Shown here piece after piece: positions 12,401 to 24,712 of a stretch of DNA of 64,000 nucleotides. Positions within the stretch are counted from its first letter, which is position 1. Each line of letters opens with the position of its first letter. This DNA is from Congeria kusceri. Its lineage: Eukaryota > Mollusca > Bivalvia > Myida > Dreissenidae. The notes below the pieces were generated by a model that worked only from the letters and a program-made list of their open reading frames with translations, was not told the origin of the DNA and did not search any database. The translations under genes and the position numbers were made by a program. The stretch covers positions 71,897,069 through 71,961,068 of the forward strand of contig CM051025.1 in assembly GCA_027627225.1 (NCBI GenBank). Direction: 5' to 3'.

Positions 12401-15400
12401 TTGTTTGGTTGCTTGTATCTTCTTCGAAATTGTTGGTTACTATAGCTGTGCCTGAGAGTCGGAAGAATAATATTTGATTATAAATGATCTACAATGAATG
12501 GTACTTTCAGGGGCGTAGCTTCCTTTAGGCACTATTAGCACGTGCCTGTATTTTTTTTTCAGAAATGAAAAATTTAAATATGCCAAAAATGCAATAAAAA
12601 GAAGAGGGGGGGGGGGGGGGATGGGGGTGAGGGGATCTTTCTTGGCTGAGTTGAAACTTCATTATTTAACGAGTCCATTAAGTCAATATGAAATAAATTT
12701 TATGAAAGACATGCTTATTTTACAACTATTTTGTAGAATCGGGGTTAAGCTGAAGTTAGTTGTTTGTAGCCAAATAGGAGTATAAACACTCCTGGGCTGG
12801 TATTTATAAAGAATCTTAGTCGAAAATTAAGAAAAATCTTAAAATTCTTAAATTTAATGATTGGATTTTCTGGCAAAGTAATGTATTTTTGAAAGATTTC
12901 GACAGATAATTTGCAATATAATTCAACATGTATTAATATCTAGCATTTGTCATGCACATGTTTCAAATCATAGTGTTTTAAACACAAATTATAATTTTGA
13001 CTTATGTTCAACTTAAGTCAAGAATGGCTTAAGAATCTTAAAAATATGGACCCTGGCCGAAATTATCGCTTACAGCGTCATTTCGTAGATTCCGCCTATT
13101 GTGCCTATACATTTTTGAACCCCGGCTATGCCCCTGATGGGGGTGAGGGGATATTCCTTGGCTGTGTTCATACTTCATTGTTTAGCGAGTCGATTACGTC
13201 AATATGAAAAAAAATTCATGAAACACACGCATATTTTACAATTATTTTGTCGAATCGGGGTTTAGCTGAAGTTAGTTGATTATAGCCACATACGAATATA
13301 AACTCTCCTGGCCAAAATTATCGCTTACAGCGTCATTTTGTAGATTCCGCCTATTGTGTTTATACATTTTTTGAACCCAAGCTACGCCCCTGACTTTGAT
13401 ATACAATTTGAAGAAATCACAGTAAGCAATACTTTAACTCGTTCTTCTCTTTATAAGACGCAATTAATGAGATAAGTTTAACAGGTTAAGATTGAAAATC
13501 AATATTGACAAACCATTTCATACAGTTTGCATTGACTCTCATTTGAAATGGCAATGGCAACATTTTGTTTGCTTTATTTGTATGAGCACAATCATCTTTG
13601 CAAAAACAAGCCTGGCACTTTCTGAATGACAACGCAAATCTAATATATAATATTAAAGGGTTTTCAATGTCTGATTTATTACTACTTAATGAAATGTTAT
13701 TTGATTAATATTATCCATTGAAATAACTCACTGTCTATTTTTTCACTTATAAAATCCCAAATAACACAAAAGAAACTATTGACCTAAATAAATATCCATA
13801 GCAAACATTGATTAAATTGATCAAATATGAAAAAGTTCAAGGTGATGAATTATTTCGTCTAAACATGTACGTGCAAAGTCCTTTGTCAGGATTCATGCGT
13901 AAATATTGAAGCAAAATATATCTGTGACACATCAATAATCATCACTACCTATATACAATTCGTAATTTGATTTAAACCTACTCAGATGCAGTTTTTGTTT
14001 AGATTATACCAACGGGAACGGACAAATCAAGCAATACTTTCTGCACCGCGTTGGAACAATTAGTGCTGATACAAATCTTCTTCTTGGCACACACCACAGA
14101 AACAGACAACTGCTAATTCTTACGATAATGTACCTCGAATTCCCCACATTCATTCATCTTATTGGTTCCTATTTTTGTACGTCTTGGGCATTTTTATACA
14201 ATTGAATGTAAAACAGACCATCTTCTTATGCTTATTCATTAGTATAGTTGAAGAGTAAACTCATTTGGTATAAATCCCTTTATGTAAACAAGAAATTAAA
14301 TTCTGCATATTTTATAAAACAAATGCATGCATTATGTATACATCCTTACATAACTGTGTAGTATTTCTGTCATTTAATCACGCAAATGCCGTCAAGATAT
14401 CACATAAACAGCTACGGGGACAATTTACATTAATACATAATCGCTACATTTTTCTGTCAGTAATTATTGATATATTTTAAAGTTTTATAATTCAGTAAAC
14501 AAAGTGTTACACACTTAATATTAATTATGTTACAATTTGATCAAACGGCAAAAAAATCCGCAATTGTAAAATTATTGTCTTTAAAATAAAAACATTTTTA
14601 AATAACACACATTTAAAGAATCCAGCAAGATTATTTTGCATATATATCATTTATATTTAAAAGACATAATTACCGATGAAAATAAGTATACATTTAATAC
14701 ATGTGATACGATACGATACGACGATACGATACGATATTACGATACGACCCGACACAACACGATGTGATTCAATACAAAATGGTTTAACACGTAGTACTTT
14801 AACAAATTATATTTTTATTTATTTGGTGTTGTGAACTATTATTTTCAAAGTTGTTCAGCCCAAACCGTGGACTCCTTGTGTGACTAAAATAATAGCTTAA
14901 AATAATATTAACAAGTTTCTCCAATTTAATTCAACACTTTGACAAACTACTAATGCAATGTCCTATAACATACCACTTTGGATGATTTGAAATATGATTT
15001 TATGACAAGTTTGATAGTACACTTCTTGCACTATGTCCTTTCTGGAGCTCACAGACATTTAGCGTTGTTAAGTTTTGACCTATTTTTTAAGCTCGATTGT
15101 GTCGAAAGCCTGGTCCGAAGACAACGAAAGATTGCAATATCAAACTTAGTGTTTATATCTTAATATTGCATTCTTTGAGGGCGATTGTGCGTTTGTCAAC
15201 CCGAGGAAATACTGTTGCCCAAGGCGAAGCCGCGGGCAACAGTATTTTCGAGGGTTGACAAAATACACTATCGCTCTCGAAGAATGAAATATTTCTTTTA
15301 TTATACCGAAACAGGGCTTCCCACATTATTGATGGCTTCGTTTTTATATGAACAAAGAAGGAAAACAAAAGGGTGAGGTATAATAACTTAAAAGATTAAC

Positions 15401-17015
15401 CAATGGACATGATTGTTACAAACCAGTTTTAGATTTCATCTGCTAATATTTCAAGTTAAGGCTTATTTTGAGATTTAGATCTTTTGTAGGCGTGAGGCCA
15501 GAGAATTAGTGAGATATGTGCAAACAGGTACACCGCCTGCAAGAGATTATGCGCTAAACGAACGTAGGCAGATGTACAATTTGATACGTAGTTTTGACAG
15601 CACCATTCTGTATCCAGAATAGAATTAGTAGCTGTTGTCTTTTGATAAAAATCACTCGAGTAGGATTCGAACTCATTATCCGCCGATCGCAAGGCGGACA
15701 TGACATCAATTAAGATTTGAGATTTGGTTCCCATTTTCAGTCCGCCTGAGCAAGCAGGAGAAGTACGAATGCCTGGTGGACAAGCTGTTTGATCCCGAGC
15801 GGTACAGCCCGCTGGTGAGGCCTGTGAGGGACATGAACGAGACCATCGACGTACAGTTCAGCGTGCAGCTCTCGCAAATTGTCAACTTGGTAATGCCGGT
15901 TGCTTTCAAATTATACAAGATACCCGATTCACGATTTGAATGCATCGGTTGCTTTGACATTATGCAAGATACCAGATACACGATCCGAATGCATCGGTTG
16001 CTTAGAAATTATAAAAGAGACCAGATACAGGATCGGAATGATTGCTTTAAAATTATAAAAGATACCAGATTCATGATTTGAATGCATCGGATGCTTGAAA
16101 GTATTAAATATACTAGATACAAGATCTAAATTGATCGGTTGCATTGAAATTATACAAATACCAGATACACGATGCGAATGCATCAGTTGCTTTGAAATTA
16201 TAAAAGGTACCAGATACACGATCCGAATGCATCGGTTGCTTTTGAATTAAACAAGATACCAGATACACGATCCGAATGCCTCGGTTGCTCTGAAATTAAA
16301 CAAGATACCAGATACACGATCCGAATGCATTGGTTGCTTTGAAATGATAAAGATACAACATTATTAATTAGAACAGTCGTGTATGAACTGTAAAGTATAT
16401 ATATGTCTTGCATAAAATGCAACAGTATCAAACAACAAACCTATAGATACTGTCAATGAACTGTCTTGAAACCTAATTCTCATTTTGATGTAATTGACCC
16501 CCAAGGAAGGTTAATTATAGACTGATGCACTTGTTTTTGTCAAATATCGAATTCATCATATACACGTATAATATTACATTTCTCCTACTTTGCTCCTTGT
16601 ATAACCTGCTTGCCATTTTGATCTTTCTCAAGACAGTAACGGAAGACTGGAAACTGTTCCAATTAAATGTAACTTAGTAAGATAAAACAAGAAACAGGAT
16701 TTGTCGACCTTTACATTTCATACTAAGTTTCAGCATTTTTTTGCAGGGACTAAAATCGAACAAATAACAGACAGTATCCTTGTGTCAGAATATAGGTTAC
16801 ACTGAAGTATGTATGCGCAGAATGAACATATAGCATAAACTAAAATGAAAAATACAATGACGGAAACTTATAAAACATAACATTATGTACAAAACGTTGT
16901 CAGAATAGACTTATGAGAGACAAACTTTCTAAAATGCATTTAAATTCAGGAATGATAATAAAATATTAACGGAAAGAACGTGTTAAATATATAATAAAAA
17001 ATTCAAAATTGTAAT

Positions 17016-17058
<43 letters not shown>

Positions 17059-20000
17059 GACGTTAATGACGTTTACTCGACTGAAAACCGTTTCTTATTA
17101 TCGAAAGGCATTCGATAATGTCTATGGTCCAAAACGCTTGGTACGTACGGAATACACGTAATGTACATGCTGATTTACTCCAGAGGCACCACCAGCCTTC
17201 GCATACAGAAACTATACGATTAAAAGTTACGAAAACGTTATAACCTTATCTATTACAATACGGTTTTTGTATTTTGATCGGTAAGATTTCCATTAGAAAC
17301 GATTTTTGCAAAGTTTTATTTTAATCACAGATTTCTTGACTGCTGCTTTAATATTTTACTTAAGATGTTTCTGGAATGCAGCCCTTTACCTTACACATAC
17401 ATTTCAGGACGAGAAGAATCAGATCATGAAAACCAACGTCTGGCTTCAACTTGTAAGTTTATTATGTTTAATATTATTGCTGTCAATTCAGGTACATTTT
17501 CAAGTTCATGTATACTTATTTTCTAAGGTATAATTTATGTATAATTATCAGATTCCTGTTTAGTGTTAATGCAAAACTCATTAAATAAATTTAAAAGACT
17601 ATAGTTTTACTCAAATATTGATATGCACGTTTGGGTTTATTGTGCAATTATTCGATATCACCTGTTATATTGGAATGTATGTTATAACGTCTTTCTATGT
17701 GTCTGTCTGTCTGTCCGTCCGTCATAGCTATACACTTATCTCGAGGAGGTGAACTATGCTTAGACGGTGCGTATTAGGAATTAAGGTTTTGATAAATAAC
17801 AGTGAGGGTAATCTATACAATTTCTCTATACCTGAATTTTGCATATCGTCAATATTTTTATTCCTGATTGCAAACGTTTGAAAATCGTGAATAACACCAT
17901 ATTTCACTCACGTTAACTGATATTTTTAGCTCACTGGTCTAGACACTTTTGTCAAGATAGTCCTTAAAGTGTGTATGTACGATCTTTAATATCAATTATT
18001 TTCAAAATAAGCAGATAAAAGTGACAGTACAACATGAAAACAAACAGAAAAAAAACAACATAAAAATGACGAAGGAAACACTTTCATATGAAATGATTCA
18101 ACAAGTCGTAGTGTCGACTTTTGCATCGTTTATAAGTGCTGTGTAACCTGACCAACTGTCAAGTCAACGTAGACACATGCATTTGAGTTTCCGCCAGTAC
18201 AGATGAAAACTATTTGGTGATAAAAACTAGCTTATTGTGCATTTAAAAGCAATGGGTGTTCTTAACTTTTATTCCATTTCAAAAATAAATATATATTAAT
18301 AAACTTTATTTTGCTAATTGTATTTATGCCAGTAGATATGTTGTAAGAGCGAGCATGCACACTTCAAGTAATTATGGCGATGCACATGGAATGTAAGACA
18401 TTGATGTCTTCGATTTTCTTTGGTGTAAACATTGACAAACAAATCTAATAACCATATTATTAAATAAAATATTGATTAATAATGCTGTAAAAAACGAAAC
18501 GGGAATTATATGTTAAAGAACATAAACACCATTGTTTTCACATTAAACAATTGCACAAACTCTATATTATATGGTGGCTGATTTCTGCCATTTCGTTTTG
18601 GCGTGTTGGCGCCTTTGAAGGGCGCCAAAACGACAACACGCCAGAACGACAAATACCTAATTTGTCGTATCGGCGCGCATATTTATCGTTCTGACGTGAC
18701 GGCGTGTTGGCTGCCTTCTAACGCGCCAACGCGCCACAACGATAAAATAAGGGCGACAATACGACAAATTTGTACGCGCCAGAACGACAACACGACACTT
18801 AAATAGCTCGTTATGGCGGTCCTTATTTGGCGTGTTGGCGCCTCAGATTTGTCGTTCTGGCGGGTTTGAAGGGCGCCAAAACGACAACACGCCAGAACGA
18901 TAAATAAGCACCGATACGACAATTAAGATATTTGTCGTCCTTTCGTTTTGGCGTGTTGGCTCCTTCCGCTAAGCATGCACGCCAAAACGAAAGGACGACA
19001 AATAATTTATTTCTCGTATCGGCGAGCTTTTTGTCGTTCTGGCGTGTCGGCGCGTTGGCGTCCTTCAAACCAGCCAGAACGCCAGAACGACCAACCCGAG
19101 GCGCCAACATGCCAAATAATGGGCACCAGAACGAGAGATTTATGTGTCTTGTTGTCGTTCTGGCGGGAACAAACTTGTCGTATTGGCGCTCTTACTTTGT
19201 CGTTCTGGGGTGTTGGCGCGTTTGAAGGGCGCCAACACGCCGACACGCCAAAACGACAAGTACCTTTATTTGTCGTATCGGCGCGTATATTTGTCGTTCT
19301 GGCGTGTCGGCAGAACGATATGGCAGAAATCAGCCACCATAATATTAAGTTTATTAAGCGGGCCATCATTTTACGAAGATTGAACAGATATTTTGATTTT
19401 TTCTTTGCGTTCTGCATAGTACTGGATAGACTTCCAGTTGAAATGGGATGATGACCCGTTCTATGGAGACATCGGAGAAATTCGTATCAATCCTGAGTAT
19501 GCATGGCGACCGGACGTGGTGCTTTTTAACAAGTAAGCTGTAGTGTATACTGTGTGTAAACTTGGGGAAAATCGGGGATAAAAACGATACAGGGTGCTGC
19601 TAAAAAAGAGCAGGATGGAAAGCCGTATTTTTTTACTGTTTCTAAAAACATAGTGAGGTTTTTATAAATAAAATGCTGCTAAGGAAGGTTTTTAATCATT
19701 CGCTATTATATATTTGCAAAGGTGTATTGAAGGTTAAACTATATCGAACATTCTGTGTTGAAGAACCCATAGGAACTGCAGAGGGGTGGTGTGGGCAAAA
19801 GTAGCAATCAATGTGCAGCACTCTGCTATTTCGCTTTGGATCGTTCCTTATTAAACACCCTTTATAAAAAATGCTGCAGCTTGATACTAAATATATTTTA
19901 CATCTGGTTTAAAACATTAGTCAAGAGTATGACATTATATTTAAAATATAGAAAAATATAAAGTATGGAGACTTCAACATTGACAATGACAAACATATCA

Positions 20001-22860
20001 ACTGCAGAAACATGTAACTGCATAAGTTTAACTTAATCTATGAGAAATTAACTTTAAATTGTTTTTCTTCCTTGTATTTGTTGTATCGGGATCGATCGAC
20101 ACGCATGTAGCATATTTTTTCAAATACATACGATACATTAATGTTTAATTGATCTAAATCGTCTTTAAAATTTAGCATTGCCGTTCACGTACATGTAGGC
20201 TGTGCGAAAATGACAACGATGTCAATCAACTAGGAGGTTGTTTGTTAGTTAATGCATTATAGTGTTCAACTTTTATCCACTAAAACGTATGTTTTTTGCA
20301 AGTAGATGCATAATTTCAGTGCTGATGGCAAATACGAAGTTTCCTTCATGTCCAACGTGGTAGTGTACTCCACAGGAGATATCAGCTGGGTACCTCCCGC
20401 CATCTATAAGAGTTCGTGCTTTATCGATGTTCAGTACTTCCCTTTTGACGAACAGGTGTGCGACATGAAGTTTGGGTCATGGACATTCATGGTAAGTGCA
20501 AATCAGGGTATTAGACATTAAACAAAGTGCTAAGTAAGGTCATGGACATTCATGGTAAGTGCAAATCAGGGTATTGGACATTAAAAAAAGTGCTAAGTAA
20601 GGTCATGGACATTCATGGTAAGTGCAAAGTAAGGTCATGGGCATTCATAATGAGTGTAAAATAAGGTCATGGGCATACATGGTAAGTGCAAAGTAAGGTC
20701 ATTGACATTCATAGTAAGCGCAAAGTGTAAGGTCATGGATATTCATGGTATATGCAAAGCAAGGTCATAGAAATTCATGGTAAGTGCAAAGTAATGTCAA
20801 TGATATAATCATGGTACAAGCAAATTTAATTCATGAATAGTCATGGTATAAACAAAGTAGGCCAATGACATTCATAGCAAATGCAACGGAGGGTCATGTA
20901 CATTCAAGGTGAGTGCAAATTAAGGTAATGGATGCTCATTGCAAGTACAAAGTAATGTAACGGAAACTCATAGTAAGTGAAAAGTAACGTCATGGAAATT
21001 CATGATAAGTGCAAAGTAAGGTCATAGACATTCATGGCAAGTGCAACGTTAACCTCAAAATTGGTCATATTTATTTATAAATAATTAAAATATATACACA
21101 AAATGTAACTTTTACTATTTTTTTTTATATAAACGTTAAAATATACAATTGTTTACTTATTTGTTACAAAAAACAACGACATTTTTACAAGGTAATTCCA
21201 AATATGCGAAAATATTATAAAATAATAAAAGTATTGGTGGCAGTTAATAAACATTTGAATTTCAAAACAAGTTATTTGTCTATTAATATTTTTCAGGAAC
21301 ACCAAGTGAACTTCAGCTTTTACCTCGACATTCCCCATTTTGATGTAAGCGACTACTTAGAAAACGGTGCCTGGGACATAGTAGAAGGTGAAGCAAGAAT
21401 TCAAAGGACCCCAGTCGGAAACAACTTTAAGTCAATGGTCACTTTTGTTTTACGACTGAGAAGAAAACGCTTGTTCTATACGGTGAACCTTATAATTCCG
21501 TGCGTACTTATTTCATTTGTCACAATATCGGTATTCATTTTACCAGCTGATGCTGGAGAGAAGATAACATTGTGTATATCAATTCTACTTGCTTTGGTTG
21601 TGTTTCTCTTGCTTATATCAAAAATACTTCCACCATCGTTGACTATTCCACTTATTTCACAGTATCTTTTATTTACATTCATAATGAATATACTAGCTAT
21701 TATCAGCACCGTAGTTGTGATAAATCGCAATTACCGTACTCCAAGAACACACCAAATGCCTATGTGGGTACGATACGTGTTTCTGAATATTCTACCAAGA
21801 CTGCTAAGGATGAAACGGCCTGATCACGAAAGACGCTGGCGAGGGAAACCGGCAGCCAAACCAGATCAGGTCGTGGCTTCAGAAGTGACAAAGAAGCAGA
21901 ATTTTCGAAGGGACCCAGATTTGACTCATAGTACATTGGCTTCATCTGTGCCTAATACTACACTTAGTGATATAGCTCAATCAGTTGCAAGCGGACAGAT
22001 TCAGAATCTGATTGAAACCCACCAGCCTAACTGTAGACTCAATGATAATGAGGACAACAGCCAGCAGGACGTGTCTTTCGCTCAGGAACCTCGTTTCCAA
22101 TTCTCGCCTGAAATATACAAAGCTGCAGATTCGGTCTGTTTTATACACAGACACCAGAAGAAAGCTGACGAGTATCATACTGTAAGTATTAGATGCCAAC
22201 AGTTTTATGTTAACTAAACACAGCATAAATACTATTTCAGTACACTAAAGGCAGATGCACACGGTAGGTTTAATCTCACAGGAGGTCTGGACCGTCTGCT
22301 CAATGCTTTAGCGGAGTATAAAGTAATAGGTAATTAAAAAGTTACATAGGACCTAAAAATGACAGGAAATTACACGATACATTCTGTTTAATAATACGAA
22401 TTATACACGTCCAGACCATTTGTGTAGACCGCCGCAATCAAACATATTTTATTTATTGTTATATTGTACGAAGTGATTCTTTGAAGATTGGGTCATATTT
22501 AAATGTTTACATTTCTTTGACTATACTTCGGCCTGTGATTGTAAATGTGTAATCAAAGTGTATTAACATTTGATAGACCCAGGTCGGTTGAAGTTCTTCT
22601 CACTGCTTTAAGTTCTTCTCACTGCTGTGCATATTCATTACAATCGGTTCAGACTCGGTGATTTCTTTCAGGTGATTGATGATTGGCGTTACGTTGCCAG
22701 GGTGATTGACAGGCTCCTCCTTATAATATTCTTCTTAGTGACGGCTGTGGGGACTCTCGGTATATTTCTAAAGACACCGCATGTCTTTGAGCAGATGAAC
22801 CAGTCTGAGATTCTTGCTAAGTATAATATGAACTGGGATAGAGCGAAGGCTAATGCTTAG
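9355..22860 (+). CDS. nAChR subunit, non-alpha type (gene B), complete
   Basis: This gene encodes a complete 559-residue subunit of a pentameric acetylcholine-gated channel. Exons are 9355-9481, 15741-15889, 17408-17452, 19420-19532, 20320-20491, 21297-22181 and 22672-22860, and all phases agree (1680 nt). Residues about 14-33 form a signal peptide (hydrophobic [15 protein letters not shown]). The ligand-binding domain has loop-D Trp (TNVWLQ), loop A VVLFN, Cys178-Cys192 Cys-loop and loop-B Trp199. There is no vicinal Cys pair in loop C. M1 is about 263-285, M2 290-312, M3 324-345 and M4 509-531, with a cytoplasmic loop between M3 and M4. M2 has GEKITL (cation selective) and Lys311 at the 20' position. 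It is the closest relative of gene A in the window. Exon 1 was chosen for its ATG, signal peptide and matching phase to 15741. An overlapping upstream ATG lies at 9348. Confidence 0.93.
12600..13400. repeat. Duplicated degenerate repeat with poly-G run
   Basis: About 170 bases beginning GGGGGTGAGGGGAT occur at 12624-12795 and again at 13138-13310. Both copies share blocks such as AATCGGGGTT.AGCTGAAGTTAGTTG. A second module containing TTATCGCTTACAGCGTCATTT occurs at about 13060 and 13318. A run of some 15 G lies at 12605-12620. The copies are separated by an AT-rich stretch with CTTAAG-type inverted motifs, which may be a later insertion. No coding capacity. Confidence 0.6.
14705..14760. repeat. 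GATAC microsatellite
   Basis: Imperfect repeats of GATAC/CGATAC, degrading into GACACAACACGATG at the right end. Confidence 0.8.
15169..15286. repeat. Palindromic MITE-like element
   Basis: The 118-bp element is almost wholly an inverted repeat. CATTCTTTGAGGGCGAT on the left is mirrored by ATCGCTCTCGAAGAATG on the right, and TTGTCAACCCGAGGAAATAC by the block ending GGGTTGACAA. A short GC-rich loop (AAGGCGAAGCCGC) separates the arms. It lies in intron 1 of gene B. Confidence 0.8.
15897..16350. repeat. About 50-bp minisatellite starting just after gene B exon 2
   Basis: About nine units of roughly 50 bp share the core AGATACCAGATACACGATCC followed by GAATGCATCGGTTGC. The array begins within 10 nt of the exon 2 splice donor at 15890. 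Units on the right are more alike than those on the left. Open frames across it on either strand are products of the repeat and are not genes. Confidence 0.9.
17015..17056. repeat. TA dinucleotide microsatellite
   Basis: An uninterrupted TA tract of about 40 bases in intron 2 of gene B. It directly abuts the left end of a dispersed element starting near 17060. Confidence 0.85.
17060..17355 (+). repeat. Dispersed about 290-bp element, copy 1
   Basis: This is related over its length to 46704-46990 (+) and to the reverse complement of 31433-31725. Shared blocks include CATGCTGATTTACTCCAGAG, ATCGGTAAGAT, GAAACGATTT and GACTGCTGCTTTAAT. It sits immediately upstream of gene B exon 3 (17408), within the same intron. 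No coding capacity or clear terminal repeats are visible. The family is not one I recognise. Confidence 0.75.
18570..19342. mobile_element. Foldback-type element with terminal inverted repeats
   Basis: The element begins ATGGTGGCTGATTTCTG and ends with its exact inverse, CAGAAATCAGCCACCAT (21-bp perfect terminal repeats, total about 770 bp). The interior is GC-richer than its surroundings. It is built from many short repeats in both orientations, such as TGTCGTTCTGGCGTGTTGG and CGCCAAAACGACAACACGCC. Flanks are AT-rich (tatta on both sides), so a target duplication is possible but unclear. Open frames inside come from the repeats. No transposase is present. It lies in intron 3 of gene B. Confidence 0.85.
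20492..21050 (+). repeat. Minisatellite made of gene B's own splice-donor region
   Basis: Directly after the exon 5 donor, degenerate units of about 32-64 bp repeat the exon/intron junction itself: GGTCATGGACATTCATG|GTAAGTGCAAA. The motif CATGGTAAGTGCAAA recurs with donors at 20555, 20618, 20682 and 20780, besides the genuine one at 20492, and more diverged units run to about 21050. Use of the second donor would add an in-frame TAA at 20519. Confidence 0.9.
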
Positions 22861-23049
22861 TAAACTAAACAAGTGTTAGGTACATTTCTCGTCCATCCAA
22901 TCAGTGCCAGAACAACATATGAAAAAGGTAGATAACTACATCAGCTGACTTATGGAAAACACGGAAAAAGAACAATGAAAATTAGGAGGACATCTCATTT
23001 GATCACGTTTGTGCAAAAATGTTTGTGGTGTAGCAGTTTCTAACGTGTT

Positions 23050-23245
23050 AAAATCACTAAGTCACGTACTTATACCATTAAAAATCGTGAAGTCACGTAC
23101 TTATACCATAAAGAAAATCTTGAAGTCACGTACTTATATCATCAATAAAAGCGTGAAGTCACGTATTTATACCATTAAAAAATCGTGAAGTCATGTACTT
23201 ATACCATACAGAAAAGCGTGAAGTTACGTACGTATTCTATAAAGA
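23050..23245. repeat. About 39-bp minisatellite in the gene B 3' flank
   Basis: About five to six units have the core GTGAAGTCACGTACTTATACC. It starts about 190 bases after the gene B stop and probably overlaps the 3' UTR. An AATAAA at 23144-23149 lies inside it and is a possible polyadenylation signal. Confidence 0.85.
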
Positions 23246-23734
23246 ATATCATGATACAAGATAGGTGTGCCAACAAGCTGGGTATTTAATTTCACAAGAG
23301 ACATATCAATTCAAATGGAATAAGCAGCGTCAAGGGTCGCATGGCTCATCGTCCTCCAAACAGAGTAGATGACTCCGCATAGTGAAATGTCAGATTCCAA
23401 AACCAAACGCATCCTATAACTCGCACAAACTCCCATCTGTTGGTAAGAAGATGCATAATCAGAACTGAAAATATAAATACTCGTTAGAACTCGTACAGGT
23501 TTGTTGAAATTATATACCATGAACTACCACCTCTTTACCATTTTTGCTGACAAAATTATTTTATCATTTCCTATTATACTAGTTTCTTTTCTGTTAACCC
23601 CTTTAAGTGTGAAGTCAGCTACATTATAAATATTCTTAGTCGCATTATATTACATTAAGCAGTTGATTTCTCCGTCCACAACTTTTTGGTTATATTGCCT
23701 TAGAGATTGTTTGACTAGTAAATCGGTCGCTTTA

Positions 23735-24712
23735 CCAATCAGTAACAGATTTCCTGGTTCTTTACTGGGCAGCGTTTTTCAACATAATAATTTCCCTCCC
23801 GGTATCTATAAATAAATGGTCTGTTAATGTATGACGGTTCATTGTGACAAAGATTATGTAAATTTCCAGGAACCGTGTGAGGGCTTGAATTTTCATATGA
23901 ATTAACTGTATATCTCATGTGATCATGGACAGGTATATGAAATTTAGGTCTGTAATTTCTCTCAAAACTAGCCTGCTGATATGGTCTTGGATTTCAAATA
24001 TCATGACGCATAGGACCATTGTACCTATTTTGGTAGTTTTCAATGTCATTTATTAGCATTCTATCCTCAAATATATTACCTCTTGGATTTTGAGAATAAT
24101 AACCATACATAGCAGTATCTGTTACTAAAGCATGAATTAGTGTTACTGTGGTTCTGCTGTACGATTCTCTTTATGCCTGAACGTTGCTGTTAATACATCT
24201 TTGATTGAGGTTCAATTAAAGTTTTTGCAATCTCTCTTCCAAAATAGAACTAAACATTTCTTGCAGGTCCTTTACTGAACATATGTACGCATAACAGATA
24301 ATCAGAGGGATGCAACTGAGTCACTAAAGAGAGTGGCCTAACTCTGGGACACGTACGTCTTTACGTTAGCAATATAACGAACCTTGGAATCCACATTATT
24401 CCACTGCTGCACTGATCGCAGCATCAATAATAAAAGGGGAATAAATTGGACAAATTCCTGTAAATCAAAATTGCCAGAAGTCCTGAATATATTGGTCAAT
24501 TATACAAGTCTCTAAAGCCCGGGGCCCCATCCATGGAAAAGCATTGTTTCCCAAGTTCCTGATAGCTTTGCCAAAAGCTATAACTGAATCATTTCTACAT
24601 CTTTTCCACGTTCCAAATTCACATCTGTATGCTAAAACCCGCTTTCTAGGTGTATAACTCTGGTTTAAGATGTCCCCTAATATAGTCCCCATAGACCCAT
24701 TCTTGCAATCAC
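23735..24712 (-). pseudogene. Degenerate LTR-retrotransposon Gag-like relic
   Basis: The reverse strand shows a Gag-like reading frame interrupted by stops and frameshifts. The best segment (24465-24692) has the spacing of a Gypsy-type capsid C-terminal part: FGKAIRNLGNNAFP, then IIDQYIQDF. Further along the same strand (about 23735-24120) is a low-complexity Asn/Tyr/Arg-rich stretch, for example ENYQNRYNGPMRHD, interrupted by one TGA. I see no clear zinc knuckle, protease, reverse transcriptase or long terminal repeats. It is a decayed fragment. The family assignment is by resemblance only. Confidence 0.45.

Larger units (their letters stand above)
9482..15740 (+). other. Intron 1 of gene B
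   Basis: A 6.3-kb intron between the signal-peptide exon and the N-terminal helix exon, with GTGAGT donor and TTTTCAG acceptor. It holds a short repeated CCAAATGT stretch (10200-10235), a degenerate duplicated repeat with a long G-run (12600-13400), a GATAC microsatellite (14705-14755) and a palindromic MITE (15169-15286). No other coding exon is seen. Confidence 0.75.

Noticed and set aside
15890..16435. CRISPR-like array because of regularly spaced repeats
   Set aside because: This is eukaryotic intronic DNA. Units are contiguous and diverged throughout, with no unique spacers.
18603..19451. Several long open frames in both strands
   Set aside because: They arise from the GC-rich inverted repeats of the foldback element. 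Their peptides repeat each other and match no family.
23311..23520. Reverse-strand open frame as a retroviral-type protease
   Set aside because: It follows the Gag-like relic on the same strand, but no DTG/DSG motif or other protease feature is present.
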